In this document: piece by piece, positions 16,283 to 24,581 of the stretch
Layout: each line of letters begins with the position of its first letter
Position numbering within the stretch: position 1 is the first letter of the stretch
Source of the DNA: Rathayibacter sp. VKM Ac-2760
GTDB lineage: Bacteria; Actinomycetota; Actinomycetes; Actinomycetales; Microbacteriaceae
DNA length: 64,000 bases
Direction: 5' to 3'
Assembly: GCF_009834185.1 (NCBI RefSeq)
Contig: NZ_CP047173.1
Span: forward strand, 558,001 to 622,000
Notes under the pieces: model-generated
Database searches by the model: none
Seen by the model: only the letters and a program-made list of their open reading frames with translations
Told to the model about the DNA's origin: nothing
Position numbers and translations under genes: made by a program

Positions 16283-17190
16283 TGTCCGATGTGATCGATC
16301 AGGCCCTCCCGCAGGCGCGCGCCGTCGCGGCCGGCGACACTCCGAAGCTGCTCCCGCGCCGTCGCGGCAAGGGCGGCGGGGTCGGCTGGCCGACCTACGT
16401 CTTCCTCGCCGTGGCCGTGCTCGTCTCGGTCTTCCCGCTCTACTACATGTTCGTGATCGCCTCGGTCGGAGCGACGGCCGTCACGTCGATCCCGCCGCGC
16501 CTGTACCCGGGCACGAACTTCTTCGCCATCGCGGAGAAGGTGTTCGACACCGTGCCGTTCATCGCGTCGCTGTTCAACTCGCTGATCGTGTCGCTGAGCA
16601 TCGCGGTCCTCTCCGCGATCCTCTGCGCGATGGCCGGCTTCGCCTTCGCGAAGCTGCAGTTCCCGGGCCGCAACGTGCTGTTCCTGATCGTGCTGCTGAC
16701 CATGACGGTGCCGGCGCAGCTGAGCATCATCCCGCAGTACCTGATCATCTCGGCGCTCGACTGGGTCGACACCCTCCAGGCGATCATCGTGCCGGGTCTG
16801 GCCAGCGCCTTCGGCATCTTCTGGATGCGGCAGCACATGTCCACGACGGTGAGCGACGAGCTGATCCAGGCGGCGCGCATCGACGGGGCGAACTCGTGGC
16901 AGCTGTTCTGGCGGGTCGCCTTCCCGGTCGTCCGGCCGGCGGCGTTCGTGCTCGGGCTGATCACGTTCACGGCGGTCTGGAACGACTTCATGTGGCCGTT
17001 CATCGTGCTGAAGTCGCCGGAGCTGTTCACGGTGCAGATCGCGCTGAAGCAGCTGCAGGCCAACCGGTCGATCGACGTGGCGCTGGCGATGGGCGGTTCG
17101 TTCATGGCGACGCTCCCGCTGCTGATCGCGTTCTTCTTCGTCGGCCGCCGGATGGTGTCCGGGATCATGGACGGGGCGTTCAAGGGGTGA
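16282..17190 (+). CDS. Carbohydrate ABC transporter permease (MalG/UgpE type)
   Basis: 302 residues. A 40-residue basic N-terminal tail precedes six membrane segments; the EAA loop reads QAARIDGANSWQLFWRVAFPVVRP near residue 200. Start ATG 16282 overlaps the previous stop. The gene ends in GTGA, overlapping the GH3 start. Together with the upstream permease it forms the heterodimeric channel. Energy coupling probably relies on a shared MsiK-like ATPase encoded elsewhere, as is usual for actinobacterial CUT1 importers. Confidence 0.93.
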   Translation: MSDVIDQALPQARAVAAGDTPKLLPRRRGKGGGVGWPTYVFLAVAVLVSVFPLYYMFVIASVGATAVTSIPPRLYPGTNFFAIAEKVFDTVPFIASLFNSLIVSLSIAVLSAILCAMAGFAFAKLQFPGRNVLFLIVLLTMTVPAQLSIIPQYLIISALDWVDTLQAIIVPGLASAFGIFWMRQHMSTTVSDELIQAARIDGANSWQLFWRVAFPVVRPAAFVLGLITFTAVWNDFMWPFIVLKSPELFTVQIALKQLQANRSIDVALAMGGSFMATLPLLIAFFFVGRRMVSGIMDGAFKG

Positions 17191-19541
17191 CGCGCGACGC
17201 CTCCACCACGCTCGACCCCTCCGGTACGCTCGACCCCTCCGATCGGATCGAGCACGGGGACCCGGCCGCCGAGCACGGCTGGCGGGACCGCTCCCTCCCC
17301 GCGAGCGAGCGGGCCCGCCTCCTCACCGCCGAGCTCACGCTCGAGGAGAAGGCGGCCCAGCTCGGCTCCGTCTGGCTCACCGACTCCGCCGACGACTTCG
17401 CGCCGAAGCTCGAGGGCGGACCCGAGGCCGCGGCCGACCCCTTCGCCGGCGGCCTCGGCCAGCTCACCCGCGTCTTCGGCACCGAGCCCGTCTCGGTGCC
17501 GGAGGGGGTGCGTCGGCTGCGCGAGCTGCAGGAGCGCGTCGTCTCCTCGCAGCGCCTCGGCATCCCGGCGATCGCGCACGAGGAGTGCCTGACCGGCCTC
17601 GCCGCGTTCGGCGCCACCGCCTTCCCGACGCCGCTCGCATGGGCGGCCACCTTCGACGAGGAGCTCGTCGGCGAGATGGCGGCCGCGATCGGCGCCGACA
17701 TGCGCGCCCTCGGCCTCCACCAGGGGCTCGCGCCCGTCGTCGACGTGGTGAAGGACTACCGCTGGGGCCGGGTGGAGGAGACCCTCGGCGAGGACCCGTA
17801 CCTCGTCTCGCAGCTCGGCGCGGCCTACGTCGCAGGGATCGAGTCGACGGGGGTCATCGCGACGCTCAAGCACTTCGCCGGCTACGCGGCCTCCCGCGGC
17901 GCCCGCAACCACGCTCCGGTCAGCATGGGGCCGCGCGAGATCGCGGACACCGTGCTGCCGCCGTTCGAGGCCGCGCTGCGGCACGGCGGCGCGCGCAGCG
18001 TGATGACCTCCTACACCGACATCGACGGCGTGCCCAGCAGCTCGAACCGGCACCTGCTGACGACCATCCTCCGCGAGAAGTGGGGCTTCGAGGGCACGGT
18101 CGTGGCCGACTACTGGGCCGTGCCGTTCCTCCAGGCGATGCACCACGTCGCGGTCGACACCGCGGACGCGGGGCGCCTGGCGATCCGCGCCGGCGTGGAC
18201 GTCGAGCTGCCGCAGACCGCGGCCTACGTCGAGCTGCCGCGGCTCGTCCGCGAGGGCGTCGTCGACGAGCGCGATCTCGACCGCTCGGTCCAGCGGCACC
18301 TCCGGCACAAGTTCGAGGCCGGGCTGCTCGACGGCGGGCCCCTCGTGCCCGAGGGCGCCGAATCGGTCGACCTCGACAGTGCGCAGAACCGGGCGATCTC
18401 GCTCCGGATCGCGGAGGAGTCGGTCGTGCTGCTGCGCGACGACGACGTCCGCGGGCTGCTCGCCTCCGGCACCGTCGCGGTGCTGGGCCCGGCGGCGGAC
18501 CAGTTCCGCAGCCTCGTCGGCTGCTACGCGTTCCCGAACCACGTGCTCTCCAAGCACCCGGGGCACGAGCTCGGGATCGAGATCCCGACCCTGCTGAGCG
18601 CCCTGCGCGACGAGCTCGGCGCGGACCGCGTGCGCTTCGCGGCGGGCGGGTCGATCACCTCCGCGGACGCCTCCGCGATCGCCGAGGCCGTCGCGACGGC
18701 GCGGGCGAGCGACGCGGCCGTGGTCGTCGTCGGCGACGTGGCCGGGCTGTTCGGCGACGGCACCTCGGGGGAGGGCTGCGACGCGGCCGACCTGCGGCTG
18801 CCCGGCGCGCAGGACGAGCTGGTCTCGGCGGTGCTGGCCACCGGCGTGCCGACCGTGCTGGTCGTGCTCTCCGGCCGGCCGTACGCGCTCGGTGCCTATG
18901 GGGCGGCGCGCGGCGTCGTGCAGGCGTTCTTCCCCGGAGCGGACGGGGCGGCCGCGGTCGCCGGCGTGCTCTCCGGGCGGGTCGCGCCGACCGGGCGGCT
19001 GCCCGTGCAGATCCCGCGGGAGAGCTCGGCGTCGACGACGTACCTCCAGCCGGCGCTCGGGCTCTCCAATCCGGGGATCACCGCGCTCGACAACACGCCG
19101 CTGCACCCGTTCGGCTTCGGCCTGACCCGCGGCGCGATCGCCTACGAGGCGCTGTCGGCGCCTGCCGTGCTGGCGGTGGACGGGGCCCTCGACGCCGCGG
19201 TGACGATCCGCAACAGCGGCGAGGACTCGGTCGAGGTCGTGCAGCTGTACGCCGCGTTCCCGTCGTCGCCCGTCGTGCGGCCGGCCGTTCAGCTGATCGG
19301 CTACGCGCGCGTTCCCATCGCCGTGGGCGAGTCGCTGACCGTGCACTTCCACGTCGAGGCGGCGCGGCTCGCGGCGACCGGCGAGGACGGCGCGCTCAGC
19401 GTGGATCCGGGACCGCTGCGGCTGATCGCGGGCCCCTCCGCGGCCGACGCGGCGCAGGTCGCCGCCGTCGCCCTGACGGGCGAGCGCCGCCTGCTCACCG
19501 AGCGCGCCCTCCGCACCCCGTGGTCGGTCACCCCGGCCTGA
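17187..19541 (+). CDS. Glycoside hydrolase family 3 beta-glycosidase
   Basis: 784 residues with the full GH3 layout: an N-terminal barrel (about 40-360), an alpha/beta sandwich (about 390-600) and a C-terminal fibronectin-III-like domain (to the end). The nucleophile is Asp308 in VVADYWAV; the substrate-contact motif KHFAGY is near residue 230 and GRVEETLGEDPYL near 195. No signal peptide is seen, so it acts in the cytoplasm on sugars brought in by the adjacent importer. The ADYW form is found in enzymes acting on xylosides or glucosides, but the sequence does not decide between them. GTG 17187 overlaps the permease stop. Confidence 0.9.
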   Translation: MTRDASTTLDPSGTLDPSDRIEHGDPAAEHGWRDRSLPASERARLLTAELTLEEKAAQLGSVWLTDSADDFAPKLEGGPEAAADPFAGGLGQLTRVFGTEPVSVPEGVRRLRELQERVVSSQRLGIPAIAHEECLTGLAAFGATAFPTPLAWAATFDEELVGEMAAAIGADMRALGLHQGLAPVVDVVKDYRWGRVEETLGEDPYLVSQLGAAYVAGIESTGVIATLKHFAGYAASRGARNHAPVSMGPREIADTVLPPFEAALRHGGARSVMTSYTDIDGVPSSSNRHLLTTILREKWGFEGTVVADYWAVPFLQAMHHVAVDTADAGRLAIRAGVDVELPQTAAYVELPRLVREGVVDERDLDRSVQRHLRHKFEAGLLDGGPLVPEGAESVDLDSAQNRAISLRIAEESVVLLRDDDVRGLLASGTVAVLGPAADQFRSLVGCYAFPNHVLSKHPGHELGIEIPTLLSALRDELGADRVRFAAGGSITSADASAIAEAVATARASDAAVVVVGDVAGLFGDGTSGEGCDAADLRLPGAQDELVSAVLATGVPTVLVVLSGRPYALGAYGAARGVVQAFFPGADGAAAVAGVLSGRVAPTGRLPVQIPRESSASTTYLQPALGLSNPGITALDNTPLHPFGFGLTRGAIAYEALSAPAVLAVDGALDAAVTIRNSGEDSVEVVQLYAAFPSSPVVRPAVQLIGYARVPIAVGESLTVHFHVEAARLAATGEDGALSVDPGPLRLIAGPSAADAAQVAAVALTGERRLLTERALRTPWSVTPA

Positions 19542-19549
19542 CCCGGGGC

Positions 19550-19670
19550 CGACTGGTCGAGCAGCCCCCCCCTTGCTGGTCGAGTAGCCGCGGAGCGGCG
19601 TATCGAGACCCACGTGTCCGATCTCGGTGGATCTCGATACGCGCCCTGCGGTCGCTACTCGATCAGCAGG
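19550..19670. repeat. Copies of the GTATCGAGACC palindrome family
   Basis: A plus copy, ctggtcgagtagccgcgg onward (about 19571-19611), is preceded by a truncated copy with an 8-C run, and a minus copy follows at about 19628-19670. They fill part of the gap after the GH3 gene. Confidence 0.75.
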
Positions 19671-19796
19671 GAGCGCGGGCAGGCCGCCCGGACGCGGGGC
19701 GCAAGGGGCCTGCGCCCGCCGCCCCGCGCGCCTACCGTGAACAGCAGCACCCCCGGCGCGAGGACGCGCACGGGGCCGGACCTCTCGAGGAGCGAC

Positions 19797-20618
19797 ATGC
19801 CTGCACTGACCGACACCTTCACCCTGTCCAACGGGGTCGAGATCCCGAAGATCGGCTTCGGCACCTGGCAGATCGAGGACGGCGCCGACGCCTACGACGC
19901 GGTGACCACGGCCCTCGAGGCCGGCTACCGCCACATCGACACCGCCCGCGGCTACGGCAACGAGGCGAGCGTCGGCCGGGCCCTGCGCGACAGCGGCATC
20001 GCGCGCGACGACGTCTTCATCACCACGAAGCTGCCCGCCGAGGTCAAGGACCACGCCGGCGCGAAGGACAGCTTCGAGACCACCCTGGCCGAGCTCCAGC
20101 TCGACCACGTCGACCTCTACCTGATCCACGCGCCGTGGCCGTGGTCGGACATGGGCTCGGACCACCGCGACGGCAACATCGCGGCCTGGAAGGCGATGGA
20201 GGAGATCTACGACTCCGGCCGCGCCCGCGCCATCGGCGTCTCCAACTTCTCGGTCGACGACCTGGAGTCGCTGATCGCGGCGACCGACGTGAAGCCGCAC
20301 GCGAACCAGATCCGCTGGTTCGTCGGCAACACCCAGGACGAGACCACGGAGTACTGCCGCGCGAACGGCATCCTCGTCGAGGGCTACTCGCCGCTCGCGA
20401 CCGGCGGCCTGCTCGAGAACTCCGACCTCGCCGACATCGCGAAGTCGAACGGCGTCTCCGTCGCGCAGCTCTGCATCCGCTACCTCCTCGAGAAGGACGT
20501 GCTGCCGCTGCCCAAGTCGACGACACCCTCCCGCATCCTCGAGAACGCCCAGGTCGACTTCCCCCTCTCGGCGGACGACGTCGCCCGCCTCGACGCCCTC
20601 ACCGACACGGAGTCCTGA
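19797..20618 (+). CDS. Aldo/keto reductase
   Basis: A 273-residue (alpha/beta)8 NADPH-dependent reductase of the AKR5-like group, related to 2,5-diketo-D-gluconate reductases. The catalytic tetrad is complete: Asp48, Tyr53, Lys78 and His111. The N-terminal signature is IGFGTWQIEDG and the C-terminal cofactor segment LPLPKSTTPSRILEN is present. It reduces aldehydes or keto sugars; the exact substrate is not evident. ATG 19797 follows CGAGGAGCGAC. The gene stands alone between repeats and ends 13 nt before a strong hairpin. Confidence 0.9.
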   Translation: MPALTDTFTLSNGVEIPKIGFGTWQIEDGADAYDAVTTALEAGYRHIDTARGYGNEASVGRALRDSGIARDDVFITTKLPAEVKDHAGAKDSFETTLAELQLDHVDLYLIHAPWPWSDMGSDHRDGNIAAWKAMEEIYDSGRARAIGVSNFSVDDLESLIAATDVKPHANQIRWFVGNTQDETTEYCRANGILVEGYSPLATGGLLENSDLADIAKSNGVSVAQLCIRYLLEKDVLPLPKSTTPSRILENAQVDFPLSADDVARLDALTDTES

Positions 20619-20631
20619 CCCGCCCCCAGCA

Positions 20632-20675
20632 CGCAGAAGTTGCGGTAGTCGCGCCCGACTACCGCAACTTCTGCG
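20632..20675. repeat. Family-B hairpin (20-bp perfect stem, 4-nt loop)
   Basis: The arms cgcagaagttgcggtagtcg (20632-20651) and its exact complement at 20656-20675 enclose a 4-nt loop. It lies 13 nt after the aldo/keto reductase stop and could end transcription, but has no T-tract. The same element, diverged, is at 10131-10176. Confidence 0.8.
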
Positions 20676-20689
20676 TACTGCCGGAAGTA

Positions 20690-20911
20690 CGCCGGTCGAG
20701 CGGCCGCGAAGCGGCCCCTCATGCCGGCCGAGCAGCCGCGGACCGGCGTATCGAGACCCCGCGTCCTTGCGATGGTGGATCTCGATACGCGCCCTGCGGG
20801 CGCTACTCGATCAGCATGATGCGCCGGCGCTGGTCGGTTGCGTTCGAGGAGTTGCTGAGCGGCGCCCCTCTTTGCTGGTCGAGTAGCCGCGCAGCGGCGT
20901 ATCGAGACCCA
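20690..20911. repeat. Copies of the GTATCGAGACC palindrome family
   Basis: Copies and fragments at about 20694-20760 (plus, partly degenerate: gccggtcgagcggcc, then gccgagcagccgcggacc), 20775-20818 (minus) and a clean plus copy at 20874-20911 (stem CCGCG/CAGCGG). The 327-nt gap between 20619 and 20945 holds nothing else recognisable beyond the family-B hairpin. Confidence 0.75.
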
Positions 20912-20945
20912 CGTGTTCGAAGCCCGACGTCGATCCTCGCCAAGA

Positions 20946-21209
20946 TCACTTGCTCTTGTTCGAAACGCTGATGTCGTCGTCGCGAGCGGAGTCCCGATAC
21001 TCGAGGGAGACCGTGATCCCGAGCTCGTGCAGGATGCGGAACAGCCGCTTGGCGTAGAGCGTCGGCTGCCCGGTCTCCAGGTTCACGACGTACTCGCGCG
21101 ACAGGCCGATCCGTTCTGCGAGCTCGGTCTGGCTCAGGCCGGACTCCTCGCGCACAGCGCGGACGACCGAGGCGAGATCGCTCGCCTTGCGAGCCTTGAT
21201 GGTCGGCAC
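20946..21209 (-). CDS. XRE/HipB-like helix-turn-helix regulator, orphan
   Basis: An 87-residue DNA-binding protein. The helix-turn-helix occupies residues 13-55 (VVRAVREESGLSQTELAERI then GLSREYVVNLETGQPT), followed by a short strand LHELGITVSLEYRD typical of HipB antitoxins. Start ATG 21209. HipB proteins neutralise the kinase toxin HipA, normally encoded just downstream with overlap. Here no hipA follows on either side; the gene ends next to dispersed repeats. Palindromes 53 nt upstream look like autoregulatory operators. It may be a relic of a toxin-antitoxin pair or an independent regulator. Confidence 0.85.
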   Translation of the reverse strand: MPTIKARKASDLASVVRAVREESGLSQTELAERIGLSREYVVNLETGQPTLYAKRLFRILHELGITVSLEYRDSARDDDISVSNKSK

Positions 21210-21261
21210 GGCTCCTCCTGAGGTCTCGAGTGCGACTCGTGTCGCACCGCAGCTGTGGGTA

Positions 21262-21342
21262 TTTCCTCACATTACGCTCCTGTGAGGAAAAGCGCACAGG
21301 TGGGCTTTGTGCGAAAATCCTCACACCTTGGTTGTGCGAGGA
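21262..21342 (-). promoter_or_regulatory. Palindromic operators upstream of the HipB-like gene
   Basis: A perfect 10-bp inverted repeat, TTTCCTCACA (21262-21271) and TGTGAGGAAA (21281-21290), is separated by 9 nt. A second, imperfect copy, TCCTCACA to TGTGCGAGGA, lies at 21318-21342. The first overlaps a possible minus-strand -10 box TAATGT (21274-21269). Position and symmetry fit autorepression by the downstream helix-turn-helix protein. Confidence 0.6.
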
Positions 21343-21383
21343 CTCTGCGGCGTGAGGTCGCTCTCGATCCGTGCCCTTCGGGT

Positions 21384-21620
21384 GCTGGTCGAATCATCAG
21401 GGAGTGCGCGCGAGCTGCCATGGAGGTCGTGGAGCCGCGCAGCGGCGCCCTGCTCCTGCTGGCGGAACAGCCGCGGAGCGGCCCCTCACGCCGGCCGAGC
21501 AGCCGCGGAGCGGCTCCCTTCTTGCTGGTCGAGTAGCCGCGGAGCGGCGTATCGAGACCCGGCGTGCTTGCGGTGGTGGATCTCGATACGCGCCCTGCGG
21601 GCGCTACTCGATCAGCATGG
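21384..21620. repeat. Cluster of GTATCGAGACC palindrome copies and fragments
   Basis: Several core fragments (agccgcgcagcggc near 21434, agccgcggagcggc near 21469 and 21501) precede a full plus copy at about 21522-21561 and a minus copy at about 21577-21620. It fills most of the 473-nt gap between the HipB-like gene and the GH27 gene. No coding signal. Confidence 0.75.
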
Positions 21621-21682
21621 GCAGCGCCGCGCCCCCCTTCTCCCGAGAACGAGGAGTGGGCGGGGCGGGGCGGCCCAGCGGG

Positions 21683-22942
21683 TCAGGCGAAGCGGAGCAG
21701 GTGGGCGCCGTGCGCGGGGAGCTCGAGCGCGACCGCGCCGTCGGCGACGGGGAGGGGCTCGCCCGTCCAGGCGTCGACGGGGGTGCCGGTGCAGCCGAGG
21801 TCGGCGAGGTGCGCGGAGTACGAGCGCGGGGCGTCGCCGAGCCAGAAGACGCCGCGCCACTGTGCGTCGCCGCGCCAGGCGCTCCAGACGACGAGGTCGC
21901 CGTCGCGGACGATCTCGCGGCTGCCCTCGCTGGAGAGGAGGGCCAGGACGTCGTCGTTCGTCAGCAGCGCCAGGGTCTCGGGCGGGGTGTCGGGGAGGTG
22001 CCCGCCCATCATCAGCGGCGAGCGCAGCAGGCACCAGAGCGTCACGAGCGTGCGCTGCTCGGCGGGGGTGAAGCGCGAGAGGCGGTCCTCGCCCACGTGC
22101 GCTCGCACGCCGATCCGGCCGAGCGGCAGCATGTCGGCGTCGGCCCACGCGCCGGGCCGCTGGTGCGGTGCCCAGCGGGCGGCGCGCTGGAACTGCTCCT
22201 GCAGGTGCCCCCAGTCGTCCCAGAAGTCGTCCGAGATCCGCCACATCTGCGCCGTGTCGCGCAGCACGTCGAGGTTCTCCAGCGAGAGCTGCTTGCCCGG
22301 CGAGAGGCTCAGCACCATCGGCCGGCCGGTCGCGTCGATCGCGCGGGAGAGCGCGGCGATCTCGTCGGCCTGGATCGGCGGGTAGAGCACGTCGTCGAGC
22401 TTGACGAAGTCGACGCCCCACGACGCCAGCTGCGCCATCACCGAGTCGTAGTACTGCTGCGCGCCCGGCACGGTCATGTCCACGCCGTAGTTGTCCGGGT
22501 TCCACGGGCAGACGTTGCCGCGGTCGGCGATGTCGGCGCAGGTCGCGTCGGAGCCGAGCACCGGCAGCCCGAGCTCGGCGGCCCGGCGGGGCACGCCGCG
22601 CATCAGGTGCACGCCGAAGCGCAGCCCGAGGGCGTGCACGCGTGCGGCGAGCGCGGTGAAGCCTCCGGTCGCAGCGGAGGGGAAGCGCCCCACCGCGGGC
22701 TGCGGCCGGCCCCAGTCGTCCAGGACCGGCTCCGACACCTCCTGGTAGTCGCTCGTGCCGGGGTCCGGCTCGTACCACTGGATGTCGACGACGACCGTGT
22801 CCCAGCCGTGCGGCAGCAGGTGCTCGGCGAGGTACTCGGCGTTGGCGAGCACCTCGTCCTCGGTGACGGAGGAGCCGAAGCAGTCCCAGCTGTTCCAGCC
22901 CATCGGCGGGCGGCGGGCGGCCTCGGTGCGCGTCAGGATCAT
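21683..22942 (-). CDS. Glycoside hydrolase family 27 alpha-galactosidase-like enzyme
   Basis: 419 residues. The N-terminal GH27 signature is RPPMGWNSWDCFG (about 11-23). The nucleophile is Asp183 in FVKLDD and the acid/base is Asp239 in RISDD (Arg235). A C-terminal antiparallel beta domain completes the family layout. The family contains alpha-galactosidases, beta-L-arabinopyranosidases and alpha-N-acetylgalactosaminidases. No signal peptide, so cytoplasmic. Start ATG 22942 overlaps the stop of the GH51 gene (ATGA) and has GGAGG upstream. In this cluster a galactose- or arabinopyranose-releasing role on plant side chains is likely. Confidence 0.88.
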   Translation of the reverse strand: MILTRTEAARRPPMGWNSWDCFGSSVTEDEVLANAEYLAEHLLPHGWDTVVVDIQWYEPDPGTSDYQEVSEPVLDDWGRPQPAVGRFPSAATGGFTALAARVHALGLRFGVHLMRGVPRRAAELGLPVLGSDATCADIADRGNVCPWNPDNYGVDMTVPGAQQYYDSVMAQLASWGVDFVKLDDVLYPPIQADEIAALSRAIDATGRPMVLSLSPGKQLSLENLDVLRDTAQMWRISDDFWDDWGHLQEQFQRAARWAPHQRPGAWADADMLPLGRIGVRAHVGEDRLSRFTPAEQRTLVTLWCLLRSPLMMGGHLPDTPPETLALLTNDDVLALLSSEGSREIVRDGDLVVWSAWRGDAQWRGVFWLGDAPRSYSAHLADLGCTGTPVDAWTGEPLPVADGAVALELPAHGAHLLRFA

Positions 22943-24498
22943 GCCTCCGACCCTGCCACGTCGGAGCCCGTCAGCTCGAGAGCGCCGACCAGCTCCAGCG
23001 ACACCGTCGCGAAGGAGTGCGGCGGCAGCGTCACCCGCAGCCCGGTCGCGGTGGTCTCCAGCCCCTCGAGCGCGACCGGGCTGACCGCGTCGGCGTCGCC
23101 CGGCCGGTTGTGCGCCTGGGGCGAGTCGGCGGTGAGGAGCCGCCCCGTCGCTCCGGTCACGGCACCGCCGCGGAAGGACAGCTCGATCTCCAGCGGCTCG
23201 TCGAGGTCGACGTTGGTCATCGAGACCAGCACGCGCCCGTCCTTCACCGAGGCGGAGGCCGAGGCCAGCGCGATCTCGCGCCCGTCGACCGCGTGGGTCG
23301 GGCCGGCGACCGTGGTCGGCAGCACCGTCGCGTCCTGGTGCCCCTTGTTCATCTCGAAGACGTGGTAGGTCGGCGTCCGCACCATCTCGCCGCCGTCGGG
23401 GTCGGTCAGCAGCATCGCCTGCAGCACGTTGACGGTCTGCGCGATGTTCGCCATCGACAGCCGGTCGGCGAAGGCGTGGAAGACGTCGAAGTGGATCCCG
23501 GCGACCATCGCGTCGCGGATGGTGTTCTGCTGGAAGAGGAAGCCCGGGTGCGTGCCCGGCTCGACGTCCCACCAGGTGCCCCACTCGTCGAGCACCATCC
23601 CGTACTTCTTCTCGGGGTCGTGCACGTCCATCACGGCGGCGTGCGAGCGCAGCAGCTCCTCGATGCCCTGCGCGGCGACGATCGTGCTCCAGTAGGTGTC
23701 CGCGTCGAAGTCGGTGGCGCTGCCCTTCGCGTGCCAGCTGCCGCCGATCGTGTAGTAGTGCACCGAGATCGACTCCCACGGCACGGAGGAGAACGGGTGC
23801 CCCTCGATCTCGGGGATCACCTCCATCAGCGTCTGCGTCCAGTGCGTGTCCGCGCCGTCGGCGCCCGCGGCGATGCGGTGCAGCGGCACGTCGTTGCCGC
23901 TCTGCACGAAGGTGCCGAACTGACGGGCGAGGTCGGCGTAGGCGCCGGCGCGCATGTTGCCGCCGCAGCCCCAGGTCTCGTTGCCGAGGCCCCAGTAGCG
24001 GACGATCCACGGCTCCTCCCGGCCGTGCGAGCGGCGGAGGTCCGCCATCGGCGACTTCCCGGAGCCGGTGAGGTACTCGACCCAGTCGGCCATCTCCTGC
24101 ACAGTGCCGGAGCCGATGTTGCCTGAGATGTAGGCGTCGGCGCCGAGCAGCTCGCAGAGGGCCATGAACTCGTGGGTGCCGAAGGAGTTGTCCTCGGCGA
24201 CCCCGCCCCACTGGGTGTTGATCAGGCCGGGGCGCTCCTCGCGCGGGCCGATGCCGTTGGTCCAGTGGTAGCGGTCGGCGAAGCAGCCGCCCGGCCAGCG
24301 GAGGTTGGGGATGTCGAGGGCGCGCAGGGCCTCGACGACGTCCAGGCGGATCCCGCCGGCGTTCGGGACGGGCGAGTCCTCGCCGACCCAGAAGCCGTCG
24401 TAGATGCAGCGGCCGAGGTGCTCGGCGAAGTGGCCGTAGACGTGCTTGCTGATGGTGGCGCCGGGCCGGTCCAGGTCGACGGTGACGGTGGTGTTCAC
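22939..24498 (-). CDS. Glycoside hydrolase family 51 alpha-L-arabinofuranosidase
   Basis: 519 residues with the GH51 layout: a barrel domain, then a beta-sandwich from about residue 390. The acid/base is Glu174 in GNETWG and the nucleophile Glu305 in LDEWG; the N-terminal motif KHVYGHFAEHLGRCIYDG near residue 15 is family-specific. It releases terminal arabinofuranose from arabinan or arabinoxylan oligosaccharides in the cytoplasm. GTG 24498 has CTGGAG about 8 nt before it. An alternative GTG at 24585 overlaps the GH36 stop as GTGA and would add 29 low-complexity Ser/Thr/Ala residues; coupling supports it, conservation does not. Confidence 0.93.
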   Translation of the reverse strand: MNTTVTVDLDRPGATISKHVYGHFAEHLGRCIYDGFWVGEDSPVPNAGGIRLDVVEALRALDIPNLRWPGGCFADRYHWTNGIGPREERPGLINTQWGGVAEDNSFGTHEFMALCELLGADAYISGNIGSGTVQEMADWVEYLTGSGKSPMADLRRSHGREEPWIVRYWGLGNETWGCGGNMRAGAYADLARQFGTFVQSGNDVPLHRIAAGADGADTHWTQTLMEVIPEIEGHPFSSVPWESISVHYYTIGGSWHAKGSATDFDADTYWSTIVAAQGIEELLRSHAAVMDVHDPEKKYGMVLDEWGTWWDVEPGTHPGFLFQQNTIRDAMVAGIHFDVFHAFADRLSMANIAQTVNVLQAMLLTDPDGGEMVRTPTYHVFEMNKGHQDATVLPTTVAGPTHAVDGREIALASASASVKDGRVLVSMTNVDLDEPLEIELSFRGGAVTGATGRLLTADSPQAHNRPGDADAVSPVALEGLETTATGLRVTLPPHSFATVSLELVGALELTGSDVAGSEA

Positions 24499-24516
24499 GG
24501 GGTGCTCCAGGGTGGT

Positions 24517-24546
24517 GGCGGAAACAGTGCTGGCGGAAACAGTGCT
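24517..24546. repeat. 15-bp tandem duplication near the GH51 start
   Basis: ggcggaaacagtgct occurs twice in tandem (24517-24531 and 24532-24546), between the two candidate GH51 start codons. It encodes VSAST/VSATT-type residues if the longer start is used. Confidence 0.6.
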
Positions 24547-24581
24547 GGCGGGCGAGTCGGTGGCGGTCACGGCGGCCGCGC

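Noticed and set aside
16443..20300. 1285-codon minus-strand frame opposite permease, GH3 and aldo/keto reductase genes
   Set aside because: Composition is Arg/Val/Asp/Gly-rich with no domains; the plus-strand genes have intact catalytic residues.
20632..20675. Plain rho-independent terminator
   Set aside because: The stem is strong but there is no T-tract, and a diverged copy with the same loop geometry lies upstream of fic at 10131-10176, so it is treated as a dispersed repeat.
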